Under the pieces are notes generated by a model. It made no database searches. It saw only the letters and a program-made list of their open reading frames with translations, and was not told the DNA's origin. This document shows positions 35,301 through 43,472 of a DNA stretch of 64,000 bases, one piece after another. This DNA comes from Aureibaculum algae (GTDB lineage: Bacteria; Bacteroidota; Bacteroidia; Flavobacteriales; Flavobacteriaceae): positions 4,176,001 through 4,240,000 of the forward strand of contig NZ_CP040749.1 of NCBI RefSeq assembly GCF_006065315.1. Reading direction: 5' to 3'. Position numbers and translations under genes: made by a program. Numbering within the stretch: position 1 is the stretch's first letter; each line of letters begins with the position of its first letter.

Positions 35301-35546
35301 ATGGAAAAGCAACACTGGCCATTTTTCTTTTCGCCAAAGTTTATACTTAAAAGTATTCGCAAAAAAACATAATGCCAAACCTACCATAACCAATTCAAAC
35401 CAAAGGGCATCATATATTTGTATCCATGCAGCATCGGTACCATAATCATTCTCTACGAAAGTAGCCTTAGCCATGGCAAAAGCAAAAATCAATAATAAGA
35501 GCAATGCCAATACTGACGAAGAAAAAATACGATATAAAATTTTCAT
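32394..35546 (-). CDS. ccsBA: Fused cytochrome c haem lyase CcsBA (ResB-CcsA)
   Basis: 1050 residues. The N-terminal part (about 1-450) is ResB/CcsB-like with membrane segments and a large periplasmic domain; the middle is a further periplasmic stretch; the C-terminal part (about 740-1045) is CcsA with multiple membrane helices and the haem-handling tryptophan-rich motif WGRYWAWDPKETWAL. It exports haem and ligates it to CxxCH motifs (System II). It is encoded next to nrfAH, whose products carry nine such motifs. Fused CcsBA of about this size is typical of Bacteroidetes and epsilonproteobacteria. Confidence 0.94.
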   Translation of the reverse strand: MKILYRIFSSSVLALLLLLIFAFAMAKATFVENDYGTDAAWIQIYDALWFELVMVGLALCFFANTFKYKLWRKEKWPVLLFHLSFILIVIGAGITRYTSSGGIMRIREGAKSNIIISDQNYLQVHLSNGKQTRHIQKKLEFSPLSNNDFSLVSDIEDIPVSISHKQFVADAVPEIVEDPENGVPMLQMVVTSGNGRETVFLEKGEIEEIGSHNHKIGFEAEGDDIINMVEKDGEFKMFTPHPIDFFIMADQKAGIIKSDTLQPMTLRTLYRSGDFSFVPLSYFKSGKLDLISGAENLKDNDPTKDDAIVLNVKVKDKTEEIMLLYRKGFLPTTHEVNVNGINVSLSYGAMPIETPFSVQLNDFQMERYPGSESPSAYASEVTVLDGETKIPFRIFMNNVLDYGGYRFYQASYDTDEQGTVLAVNHDVPGTAVTYLGYLLMMLGMFFTLFGRQSRFTLINKKLKKLKTRTVVTLLFLLSGLGTSVNAQMQKDTISVVDLVAHQEINKQHSELFGRIMVQDLDGRIKPVNTLASEFLRKIYGKTKFTYRTNEREISLDANQAFLTMHVSPGAWQQIPIIKIDRKKGGNFFSPLKITDDGYISFDNLINPDGDYVFSKKVEEANAKKPAEHNEFDKEILKVDERFNILFNIFSGNYLRIFPNSLDKNDTWFSYNHHFNDFPAEDGRFVKTIIPSYFNDLASGKWADATEKLSYINTYQTTLGKDIIPSSQKVEAELWYNQMNLNFWLFIVFFILGFLLLILALTKIFVQNKFIEILWNGFVIMSLISFLVFTGNIILRWYIAEHPPWSNGYEMMVFVSWVLMLCGLLTFRKSDFALPLATLFSGSLLFVSYLDWLNPEITNLMPVLKSSFWLKVHVATIVSSYAPLALSAILGFMVLVLMIIRTDKTKKAIDLRIKELSYINETSMTIGLFVLSVGTFLGGVWANESWGRYWAWDPKETWALISIIVYAIVLHLRFIPALNNRYTLNMTSVFAFSSIIMTSYGVNYYLSGLHSYAAGDPLPIPKFIYVLVVVVVLVSIFAFIRDRKFKKRKVD

Positions 35547-35686
35547 AAATAATTGGGTTGGTAATTTACCTTTAAATGCGTTCTAAATATCAATGATTTT
35601 TTACAAAAATATTGAACTATAAACTCTTATGCTTCTGCTAAAATAGAACTATTGAATACAGCTCCAAATTTGAAATTGAAAGATAT

Positions 35687-35727
35687 AAATAAAAAATTCG
35701 ATTTTTATCTAAGACAAAAACCGAATT
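35687..35727 (-). terminator. Probable terminator after nrfA
   Basis: An inverted repeat (arms 35695-35706 and 35716-35727, 11 of 12 pairs, 9-base loop) followed on the minus strand by a T-rich run. It lies about 20 bases after the nrfA stop, between nrfA and ccsBA, so these may be separate transcripts. Confidence 0.5.
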
Positions 35728-35746
35728 CCTGAATATTTATAATTTA

Positions 35747-37243
35747 TTAATCATTCATACTCACTTTTTCAGAACCTATTTTTGATTCTCGAATTCTCGC
35801 TTCTTCCAGCCATTTAGGAAGTTGATTTTTCTTAAATGATTCTTTTTGTTGATTAAGTTTTTCCATGTCTAGACCAATATACTCTTGTGCCTTTTCTTTT
35901 GTAGAAATATCAGGCATTGGCACAGGCTTATTAAAACCTAAAGTTGCTAATAAACGTGCTAACTTAACTCTTGCTTCTTGTGCTTCTGCCAAACCACTTC
36001 CGAGTACTCTTGCAATTTCCACCGGTGAGTGGAAAGAAGCTCCATGAGAGGCTGCAGAAAAATCCCAACGCCATTGTGCATGACGAATATCCATAAGAAT
36101 GTCTTTCATTTGCTCTTCGGTTGCACCTAATTCCCACGCTTTTCCTGCCTCTATATGTGATTTAACTAAAATATCTTCCAATTTCACTCTTGTCTCTGCT
36201 GCTTTTTTCTGTCTATCATATACATTTGATATTAATTTATCAGCATCTTCACGATGACATACTTGACAAGAATTAGCAACATTATTTAGTGGAGATTGCA
36301 AGTGGTGATCTGTAAATTTTTGACCACCTTCACTTTTGTATGGCATATGACAATCTGCACAAGAAACACCACGATCAGCATGTACCCCTGTTAAAAAAGT
36401 TTCATAACCTGGATGTTGAGCTTTTAACATTGGTGCTCTACTAATTTTATGTGTCCAATCAGAGAACTCCATATCGTCATAGTACTTCTCCATATCATCT
36501 ACAGACATTCCGTTTTTCCAAGGAAAAGTCAAGTAAGGCACACCTTCCTTACCTGGTTTCTTTTTATCAAAATAATACTCAACATGACATTGAGCACAAA
36601 CTAATGATCTCATTTCTTGGTGCGTTGCCTTATTGATATCTTTACCCATAGCATCAAATGCCTCAACCAACGCAGGTCTTGTAATTCTCAATTTCATATT
36701 CTCAGGATCGTGACAATCAGCACACCCTATAGGGTTTACAACTTCAGAAACATTCTCTGCCCAAGTGCCTTTGTAAAATTCTGCCACACCTTTTTCATTC
36801 ATTAAACGGGGTACATCTGGACCTTTACAAGTCCAACATGTAGCTGGCATAGGTCCATCTTCTTTACTTTCTGGCCCACCAGTTCTCAAGGTGTTTTGAA
36901 TATCTTCAACAGCATAAAAATGACCTCTTCCTTGATTGTAGTCCTTAGAAAAACCATAACCTGCCCATAAAACGACAAACCTAGGGTCTTCTTCTAACAT
37001 GTCTCGTTTGGCAGAACCACCCTGATAAGTAGCGAAAGAAGTATCTGCTGTTTGAAGAAAAGATTGATATTCTTTTGGATAGTTTTTTCCCCATTCTTCA
37101 TTTCGTGGTTCATTCTCACCAATATTTACTTGAGGTGCAAATTGGTATTTCGCTTCGTTTTTTCTATTAATGACACTAGATGCCAATAAGCCTAATAAAA
37201 AAACTACAATAATTGTAACGACGAATAGAACTTTATTTTTCAT
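35747..37243 (-). CDS. nrfA: Ammonia-forming cytochrome c nitrite reductase, catalytic subunit NrfA
   Basis: 498 residues, N-terminal membrane anchor/signal at about 4-22. Five haem sites are visible: the catalytic CWTCK (136-140) with lysine as the axial ligand, then CADCH (174-178), CAQCH (216-220), CADCH (295-299) and CQVCH (326-330). It reduces nitrite to ammonium with six electrons in the periplasm, receiving them from NrfH. It lies 13 bases after nrfH. The organism can presumably respire nitrite, or detoxify nitrite and NO. Confidence 0.97.
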   Translation of the reverse strand: MKNKVLFVVTIIVVFLLGLLASSVINRKNEAKYQFAPQVNIGENEPRNEEWGKNYPKEYQSFLQTADTSFATYQGGSAKRDMLEEDPRFVVLWAGYGFSKDYNQGRGHFYAVEDIQNTLRTGGPESKEDGPMPATCWTCKGPDVPRLMNEKGVAEFYKGTWAENVSEVVNPIGCADCHDPENMKLRITRPALVEAFDAMGKDINKATHQEMRSLVCAQCHVEYYFDKKKPGKEGVPYLTFPWKNGMSVDDMEKYYDDMEFSDWTHKISRAPMLKAQHPGYETFLTGVHADRGVSCADCHMPYKSEGGQKFTDHHLQSPLNNVANSCQVCHREDADKLISNVYDRQKKAAETRVKLEDILVKSHIEAGKAWELGATEEQMKDILMDIRHAQWRWDFSAASHGASFHSPVEIARVLGSGLAEAQEARVKLARLLATLGFNKPVPMPDISTKEKAQEYIGLDMEKLNQQKESFKKNQLPKWLEEARIRESKIGSEKVSMND

Positions 37244-37256
37244 ACTTAAGGTTTGT

Positions 37257-37859
37257 TTATTTTGATTCCATTTCTTTCTCTAACCACTCCGGTATCACCA
37301 TTTTCTCTTGGTCTGTAGGCAATGGAGCAATATTATATCTAACCGATGACATACCATGAACAGTACCATGAGGTACTTCCTTATGACAGCTCCAGCATTG
37401 ACGTTCTGTACGATTATCTCGATGACCTTCTATAAAACCATCATATTTAGTTTGTGTAACTTGTTGAACATGGCATCGTACACAATTATTTTGAACAACC
37501 TCTTGCGAAGCAGGCTGCATAAAAATCACATCTGGTTCAGCCCGAGCTGTAAAAACCGAGGCATGATAAAGACCGTCTTTCGCTTTAAAGTAATAAGAGT
37601 TAAAGATATTGTCTTGAGGTACGTGACAATCATTACAAGAAGCCCATTCTCTATGCGAACTATGATTCCAGCTATTATACATTGGAGTCATATTATGACA
37701 ATTTACACAAGCTTGAGGATTATCTGATAAATAAGATACGACTTCTGCTTCTTTCATTAAAAAGAAACCAAGCCCCAAAAGAGCCGCTATTGCAAAAACA
37801 GCGAATGAACGCCAGCCCGTGTCTTTTTTTGGTAATATTTTATTTATAATTTTTAGCAT
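37257..37859 (-). CDS. nrfH: Cytochrome c nitrite reductase small subunit NrfH (NapC/NirT family)
   Basis: 200 residues with one N-terminal membrane helix (about 18-36) and four haem sites: CVNCH (51-55), CNDCH (75-79), CVRCH (126-130) and CWSCH (155-159). It oxidises the quinol pool and passes electrons to NrfA in the periplasm. It is the first gene of the nrfHA unit; nothing overlapping upstream. The 100-base upstream region holds a CAAAAATA at 37873-37880, which would be a -7 box on the minus strand, though it would leave a very short leader. Confidence 0.95.
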   Translation of the reverse strand: MLKIINKILPKKDTGWRSFAVFAIAALLGLGFFLMKEAEVVSYLSDNPQACVNCHNMTPMYNSWNHSSHREWASCNDCHVPQDNIFNSYYFKAKDGLYHASVFTARAEPDVIFMQPASQEVVQNNCVRCHVQQVTQTKYDGFIEGHRDNRTERQCWSCHKEVPHGTVHGMSSVRYNIAPLPTDQEKMVIPEWLEKEMESK

Positions 37860-37959
37860 ATTCTATATGAATCAAAAATAAGGTTTTAATTTATAAATTC
37901 ACCTTCTTTTCATTAAAATAATTAACACTATTTTAACATTTGAATTTTCAAAACAAATA

Positions 37960-38325
37960 TTAATCCAACACCTTAACAAACTCATCGAAGGCCATATAGT
38001 ACGGCTGATCTTTGAATACTGGCATTTCTACACTCTCTGCATTAGCAATACCCACTCCTGCAAACCAAACCTTTGCATTTTGTTTAATAGCATGTTGCTT
38101 AAAGGTTTCCATCCAAATGATATCGTAATCTTGGGCATTTTGTATGTTAGAAGTCACTTTAACCAACACAAAAATAGTAGGTTCTCCCTTTTTATAAAGC
38201 ACATATTGTGGATGACTTTTAAGCTTACTATTAATTGCCACAAACTCATAGCCCATTTGTTGCAATTTTTCTCCAACAATATTCATTCCTAGATTATGAA
38301 GCTCTTGTTCCGTAAGTGGTACCAT
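37960..38325 (-). CDS. Hypothetical conserved protein
   Basis: 121 residues, soluble, no signal peptide or membrane segment. It has mixed alpha/beta character with a strand-rich centre (YEFVAINSKLKSHPQYVLY, then FVLVKV). I recognise a similar flavobacterial protein that is sometimes labelled as an Nqr subunit F, but it has no 2Fe-2S or FAD motifs, so that label is not justified. It is transcribed 100 bases upstream of nrfH in the same direction. Function unknown. Confidence 0.7.
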   Translation of the reverse strand: MVPLTEQELHNLGMNIVGEKLQQMGYEFVAINSKLKSHPQYVLYKKGEPTIFVLVKVTSNIQNAQDYDIIWMETFKQHAIKQNAKVWFAGVGIANAESVEMPVFKDQPYYMAFDEFVKVLD

Positions 38326-38558
38326 GTCATATAATTTAATTAGAGGATAAATTTACAAAATATAATAATTTAGTATGTTACCAAAAACAATAGATATTTC
38401 TAACAAACCATGTAATAAAACATATTGTAATCTTACAATTAGCATTTATATCGTTAATAAATAATAAAAACTACAAAAGAAATGGCAGGCAATTCTTATT
38501 ACCTTTAAACGCAAACAAATAGCCACATTATTTAGTTTGATTTTAAACAATTAATGCC

Positions 38559-39404
38559 ATGAAAAAAAAACTACTTATTATCCTTTGTACTTTAACTTTT
38601 AGTCCTATTTTTTCTCAAAAAACAATTAAAGTAACAAGCTCGAGAGATCAAAAAATTGAAACCTATTACGTGCTTGATACCAATCGCAAAATGAAGCACG
38701 GAAAATACCTATTGACCTGGGATGCAAAATTATACAAATCTATTATTGAAGAGGGAACCTATGATAATGACAATAAAGAGGGGGTTTGGAAAGCCTATTA
38801 CCCTTTTGAAGGTAAATATGATAAAAACGATACGAGAGTCCATTATCTTACTACTTATAAAGACAACAAAAAGAATGGGCTTTTTGTCGAATTTGGCTAT
38901 GGAAAAGACACGGTAGAGGTTGGTGAATTTTTAGCAAATAAAAGATCTGGCATATGGAGAAAATATAAAAATGGAAAATTAGTAGGCAAATATAACTTCG
39001 ATACAAATGATAATTTGGCAGATAAAATTGACATTAAAAAACAAGGTTCTTATAAACTTCCTACATTAATAAAAGACAACCTAAATTTATATCTTATCAA
39101 TAATTTTCATCCCATAAATCATAAAAAAGTAAAAAGGTTATTTGGCATTGTAGATGTTACTATGACTATAGAAAAAAACGGAAGTGTTGAAAATGTGATT
39201 GTAAAAGGTGCAGAATATCCTGAATTGGAAAAAGAATTTATTTCAGTTTTAAAATCTACATATGGATTATGGAATCCAGCATTAAAAAATGCAGAACAAG
39301 TAACGGTTGATATTGCTATACCCATCAAATTTTTGATAGAATGGAAAAAAAAGGGACATAGAGTGGGTGTTCAATGTGGAACGTTGGAAATTATTGAGTA
39401 CTAA
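38559..39404 (+). CDS. Exported MORN-like/TonB-C-terminal-like protein
   Basis: 281 residues with a signal peptide ending near FSQ (residue 19). The N-terminal half carries MORN/YwqK-like repeats (KHGKYLL, NKEGVWKAYYPFEGKYD, KKNGLFVEF, KRSGIWRKYKNGKLVGKY). The C-terminal part, from about 205, resembles a TonB C-terminal domain (FGIVDVTMTIEKNGSVENV, then an SVLKSTYGLWNPA segment and TVDIAIPIKF). Proteins with such a tail are usually annotated as energy-transducer-like, but with no membrane anchor it is more likely a periplasmic or secreted protein. Exact role unknown. Confidence 0.65.
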   Translation: MKKKLLIILCTLTFSPIFSQKTIKVTSSRDQKIETYYVLDTNRKMKHGKYLLTWDAKLYKSIIEEGTYDNDNKEGVWKAYYPFEGKYDKNDTRVHYLTTYKDNKKNGLFVEFGYGKDTVEVGEFLANKRSGIWRKYKNGKLVGKYNFDTNDNLADKIDIKKQGSYKLPTLIKDNLNLYLINNFHPINHKKVKRLFGIVDVTMTIEKNGSVENVIVKGAEYPELEKEFISVLKSTYGLWNPALKNAEQVTVDIAIPIKFLIEWKKKGHRVGVQCGTLEIIEY

Positions 39405-39587
39405 TCATTTTACGTACATAAGTGTATTAAACAATTATCCTATTGATGCTACAAAGAGTTAAAGGATAATGAACGAAATGAATTGCCAAATTTATTACAT
39501 ACATTAATTCAAAGCGTATTGAACAATAAAAGAATATAAACATTAAGAAATTAACTTCAACATAAAAATACTTTACAGTTCAATAAC

Positions 39588-40256
39588 CTATTCACTTGAC
39601 TTATTTCTAGTTATAATTTTTAAACTTTCTTTACATTGAAGCATTGACAAATCAATAACATGTACATGCTCACTTGTATTAATTATGGACAATTCTGTAC
39701 ATGCAATAATTACAATATTATTTATAGAATACCTCGCAATCATTTCATTGTATATGATAACATCTTGTGAAGTTTCTGCATTAGCATATACCTTTTTCCT
39801 TAAATCATCCAAAAAAATCACCTCCTTATTCTTTAATTTCACTATTGATTTGTCAGAAATATAAGACGATAAATAAGAATTATTATTTGTAAATTTTGTT
39901 CCAAAAAACACCAAATTATTCAATTTTATATTGGACAACTCCTTAACCAATAATTTATAAGGATGTATTATTTGCAAGTTGAATTCTATAGTGTCAAGTA
40001 TTTCATGTATGGTAATATTTGGAACTAATAATCTGACTTCTGAATAATTATACACTTTAAGTTCCTCTTGAAGAATTGGTGATAAAACAGATGTATTGTT
40101 TGGCAGATAGGGATTAATAGTATTAAAATCTAATTGCTTTAATGTAAAAGGGAATGTTGCATAAGCTCCTTCTTTCTTAAAATATAGCTCATGTAATTTT
40201 TTTTGATAAAATAAGGTGCTTCTAGCACCTAAACCCAAAATAACTAAATGTTTCAT
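39588..40256 (-). CDS. Aspartate/glutamate racemase-like protein, one catalytic cysteine missing
   Basis: 222 residues. It begins HLVILGLGARSTLFYQKKL like Asp/Glu racemases and ends with the second active-site block ACTELS. In the first block the usual P-C-N-T is replaced by VPNITIHE, so the first catalytic cysteine is absent while the second (in IIACTELS) is present. Two-base racemases need both cysteines, so this protein is probably not a normal racemase; one-base relatives have isomerase or hydrolase roles. Isolated gene, very AT-rich. Confidence 0.6.
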   Translation of the reverse strand: MKHLVILGLGARSTLFYQKKLHELYFKKEGAYATFPFTLKQLDFNTINPYLPNNTSVLSPILQEELKVYNYSEVRLLVPNITIHEILDTIEFNLQIIHPYKLLVKELSNIKLNNLVFFGTKFTNNNSYLSSYISDKSIVKLKNKEVIFLDDLRKKVYANAETSQDVIIYNEMIARYSINNIVIIACTELSIINTSEHVHVIDLSMLQCKESLKIITRNKSSE

Positions 40257-40606
40257 TTTAATAATATTTTAGTATGTCACTGGTAAAAAACAAAATAAAT
40301 TCTCCATTAAAATTTATGAGAATATTATCACATGGATTTAAAACATTTCTTAAAAAACCAGGGAATTTATATTCCTACAATTTACCATTCTTTATACAAC
40401 AAATTAGTAAAGTTCTTTTTTGTATAAAGTATGTATTATTATTATTTCCTAACTATGTAATTTGTTGTCAGACGTATTTTTCCTAGAAAACTTAGCTGCT
40501 ATTCTAAACACATAGTAAACCTCAAGAAAGTTCTAATTAAAACGACAAAGGCCAATATGTTTACATATTTTATGCTACAATTTTTATATATTCATGCATC
40601 AGTAAT
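40257..40606. other. Intergenic region with no supported gene
   Basis: 350 bases between two minus-strand genes. An open frame at 40274-40486 on the plus strand would encode 70 residues with no motif and is probably chance. No promoter box, hairpin or RNA gene is recognised. Confidence 0.4.
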
Positions 40607-41332
40607 TTATCTGTATTCCGGATTTTCAAAAGCCCAATGCGTGCCGTCGTCCCATTTTTCCCTAGAATTTCCATAACTGGAATATCCCTTATTCTCTTTT
40701 AGCATTTTTGCCAAATGCAATAAGTTATAGGTCATAAATGTAGTATTTCTATTGGTAAAATCTGAATCAAAACCAACTGGAATATTTAATTTCTCGTCTT
40801 TCCATTCTGTATCACCATAACTTGGTCCAGGGCCAACCTTACCAATCCAACCAGAATCTGCTTGCGGTGGTATGGAGTAACCAACATGTTGTAATGCATA
40901 TAAAATACCCATTGCACAATGTTTAACACCATCTTCATTCCCTGTTATCATACAACCACCAACTTTTCCATAAAATATGTATTGCCCTTTATCATTCGTT
41001 TTAGAACTCATAGCATACAAACGTTCAATAAGTTTTTGAGCTTCAGAAGATTTCTCACCTAACCAAATTGGTGTTCCAACAATTAATATATCTGCGGCCA
41101 TAATCTTTTCAAAGATTTCTGGCCAAGCATCTTTATGGTAACCATGTTCAGTCATGTCTGGATAGATACCTACAGCAACCTCTTCATCTATCAACCTAAT
41201 GGTTTCATAAACAACATTTTCTTTTTTTAAGATATTTTGAGAGACCTTCATTAAGGTTTCAGTATGACTTATTTGAGGTGATTTTTTTAATGAACAATTA
41301 ATATAAATAACTGAAAGATTTGAAAAATTCAT
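40607..41332 (-). CDS. Flavodoxin-like NAD(P)H-dependent FMN reductase family protein
   Basis: 241 residues. It starts with the flavodoxin-like strand LSVIYINCSLKKSPQ and has VGTPIWLGEKSSEAQKLIERL and ITGNEDGVKHC, as in the FMN-binding WrbA/NADPH-dependent FMN reductase superfamily. It should bind FMN and reduce quinones or other small electrophiles in the cytoplasm. A 28-base palindrome lies about 45 bases upstream of its start and may be an operator. It is monocistronic. Confidence 0.8.
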   Translation of the reverse strand: MNFSNLSVIYINCSLKKSPQISHTETLMKVSQNILKKENVVYETIRLIDEEVAVGIYPDMTEHGYHKDAWPEIFEKIMAADILIVGTPIWLGEKSSEAQKLIERLYAMSSKTNDKGQYIFYGKVGGCMITGNEDGVKHCAMGILYALQHVGYSIPPQADSGWIGKVGPGPSYGDTEWKDEKLNIPVGFDSDFTNRNTTFMTYNLLHLAKMLKENKGYSSYGNSREKWDDGTHWAFENPEYR

Positions 41333-41720
41333 ATATAAGATTTTAAATTAAGAAGAAACTTACCATTTTAGGCATGTAACAATCCATTTTTGATAGGATT
41401 GTTAAAACTACATTCAAATATTGCTTTACCAGTGCTCAAGAACAATTATTGTTAACCCATTTGAATAAGATCAGTTTATTGAAGTCCTTTTAATCATAGT
41501 TAATAAACAATACCTTTCATGTCATTCCCCAGAACTTAAAGCACCAGAATTAGTAGTGAATGTAATCTTAGATTTTTTTAGTAATAAATACGGAAATATG
41601 TTAGAAATTGCTTTTCAAATTGAAACTAAACTAAGTGTAATTATACAAAACAAATTATAAGTTTTATCTTCGTGTATTACTAAGTTGCTAAATGCAATTT
41701 CTTATTAAAAGAATAAATAT
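41333..41720. other. Intergenic region with a palindrome
   Basis: 388 bases between divergent genes. It contains the inverted repeat at 41377-41404. Near the right end TATCTTCG occurs about 50 bases before the plus-strand start, a weak -7-like match. Nothing else is recognised. Confidence 0.4.
41377..41404. promoter_or_regulatory. Inverted repeat, possible operator of the flavodoxin-like gene
   Basis: Arms TAACAATCC and GGATTGTTA (9 bp, perfect) separated by 10 bases, upstream of the minus-strand flavodoxin-like gene (start at 41332). The shape is that of a dimeric regulator's site. No regulator gene is adjacent, so the binder is unknown. Confidence 0.45.
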
Positions 41721-42383
41721 ATGTATAGAATTGTATTTTTACTAATCATTTTATTTAATTCATCTACAATATGCCTTAGTCAAAGCAAAACTGTTCATGG
41801 CAAGGTTTATGCTTTTAAAAATTTAGCTCTACAGAATATAAAAGTAGTATCTAAAAAATCAAAACTATCTGTATTGACGGATTCTCTAGGTAATTATACT
41901 ATTAATTGTAAATCCAAAGACAGATTAATCTTTTTAGGAGCTGGATTTGAAAAAGTGATAAAAAGAGTTAATAATAAAGATACAATTAATATTAAAATGG
42001 TCTTAAAAGAGGATGATAAATCAATCGCCGAAGCGAAAGAATTTGGTCATGTATCTGAATCAAACCTTTCTTATTCATTGGCAAATTACGCTGAATACAA
42101 TAATGATTTCTCCAATTATCCAGATATTTTCGCAATGCTACAAGGAAAATTTCCAGGTATACAAATAATCAATAGTCCACTTGGTAGAAAAATTCAAATT
42201 AGAGGTAAAAACTCTATAACAGGAAGTTCAGATGCTCTTTATGTAATTGATGGCGTTATTAGCCAAAGTATAGAAAACATAGAGCCTTTTAATGTTAAAA
42301 CGATCAAAATATTAAAAAATGCCGCTATTTATGGTGCACGTGGGGGTAGTGGTGCCATAGTAATTACAACTAGAATAAAATAA
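41721..42383 (+). CDS. TonB-dependent receptor plug protein without a barrel
   Basis: 220 residues. A signal peptide (about 1-20, ending in CLSQ) is followed by a carboxypeptidase-regulatory-like domain (about 24-95, KVYAFKNLALQNIKVVS...DSLGNYTI) and a TonB plug (about 130-218) with GKFPGIQIINSPLGRKIQIRG and DALYVIDGVI, ending GARGGSGAIVITT. A normal SusC/RagA-type receptor continues into a 22-strand barrel; here the frame stops at TAA right after the last plug strand. The following gene is unrelated, so it is not a simple frameshift. Confidence 0.8.
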   Translation: MYRIVFLLIILFNSSTICLSQSKTVHGKVYAFKNLALQNIKVVSKKSKLSVLTDSLGNYTINCKSKDRLIFLGAGFEKVIKRVNNKDTINIKMVLKEDDKSIAEAKEFGHVSESNLSYSLANYAEYNNDFSNYPDIFAMLQGKFPGIQIINSPLGRKIQIRGKNSITGSSDALYVIDGVISQSIENIEPFNVKTIKILKNAAIYGARGGSGAIVITTRIK

Positions 42384-42402
42384 AATAAATTAATATTACA
42401 GA

Positions 42403-43395
42403 ATGTCAAATTACACTAAACCCATAAAATGGGGCATTATAGGTTGTGGAGATGTAACAGAATATAAAAGTGGACCAGCCTATCAACAAACAGAAGGATT
42501 TACTATTTCAGCAGTAATGCGGCGTAATACTGAAAAAGCAAAAGATTATGCTTTGCGTCATAAAATAGATAAATACTATGATAATGCCGACTTGCTTATT
42601 AATGATAGTAATGTTGATGCTGTTTATATTGCTACTCCACCAGACACACACAAATTGTATGGATTAAAAGTTGCAATGGCAGGTAAACCCTGTTGTATTG
42701 AAAAACCATTGGCCCCTACATATAAAGATAGCCTTGCCATCTATGAAGCATTTAAGGCAGCAAAAACACCTTTATTTGTAGCTTATTATAGACGTTGCCT
42801 TCCTCGCTTTACCAAAGTTAAAAGCTTGTTAGATAAAAATACTATAGGAGATTTAAGACATGTTAGTTGGCAATTAAGTAAGCCTCCAAGCTCAATAGAT
42901 TTGTCAAAAGCAGATAATTGGCGTACGAATCCTGATGTCGCCCCAGGTGGTTATTTTGATGATTTAGCCAGTCACGGCCTCGATTTATTTACATGGTTGT
43001 TAGGTAACGTAAAAAAAGTAAACGGCATTAGTTTAAATCAACAAGGATTATATAAAGCTAAAGATGCTTTTACAGCGTGCTGGCTGCATGAAAACAACGT
43101 TACTGGCAGTGGCTTTTGGAACTTTGGTAGCTCACAGAACGTAGATAAAGTTTCCCTTTGGGGAAGTAAAGGAGAAATAGTTTTCTCCATTTTTAATGAA
43201 AACCCCATTGTATTGAATCTAGAGGGTAAAATATCTGAAATTGAAATTAAGCATCCTAAGCACGTACAATTACATCATGTAGAGAGTATGAGGAATCAAC
43301 TATTTGATAACGTAATGGCCCCTTCTAACGGAGAAACAGCAACCCACACCAGTTGGATAATGGATCACATAGTCGGGGATCTTCAATCATTCTAA
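42403..43395 (+). CDS. Gfo/Idh/MocA family oxidoreductase
   Basis: 330 residues. An N-terminal Rossmann domain with GIIGCGDVTEYKSGPAY (12-28) and the family's EKPLA motif (about 97-101) is followed by the C-terminal alpha/beta domain. Such proteins oxidise or reduce sugars and related polyols with NAD(P). It lies 19 bases after the plug-domain gene and may be in one unit with it. The substrate cannot be named. Confidence 0.88.
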   Translation: MSNYTKPIKWGIIGCGDVTEYKSGPAYQQTEGFTISAVMRRNTEKAKDYALRHKIDKYYDNADLLINDSNVDAVYIATPPDTHKLYGLKVAMAGKPCCIEKPLAPTYKDSLAIYEAFKAAKTPLFVAYYRRCLPRFTKVKSLLDKNTIGDLRHVSWQLSKPPSSIDLSKADNWRTNPDVAPGGYFDDLASHGLDLFTWLLGNVKKVNGISLNQQGLYKAKDAFTACWLHENNVTGSGFWNFGSSQNVDKVSLWGSKGEIVFSIFNENPIVLNLEGKISEIEIKHPKHVQLHHVESMRNQLFDNVMAPSNGETATHTSWIMDHIVGDLQSF

Positions 43396-43472
43396 GTTTA
43401 TACACACAATTGACAAAAAAAACCCAACAGCGTTACGTTTAATTTGATTAAAAATTTAAACATAAAAACATA

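Noticed and set aside
37960..38325. Label as Na+-NQR subunit F
   Set aside because: No 2Fe-2S cysteines, no FAD or NADH motif, and only 121 residues; true nqrF is at 44285.
40274..40486. Plus-strand open frame of 70 codons
   Set aside because: No motif, no promoter or ribosome site, and composition like the surrounding AT-rich spacer.
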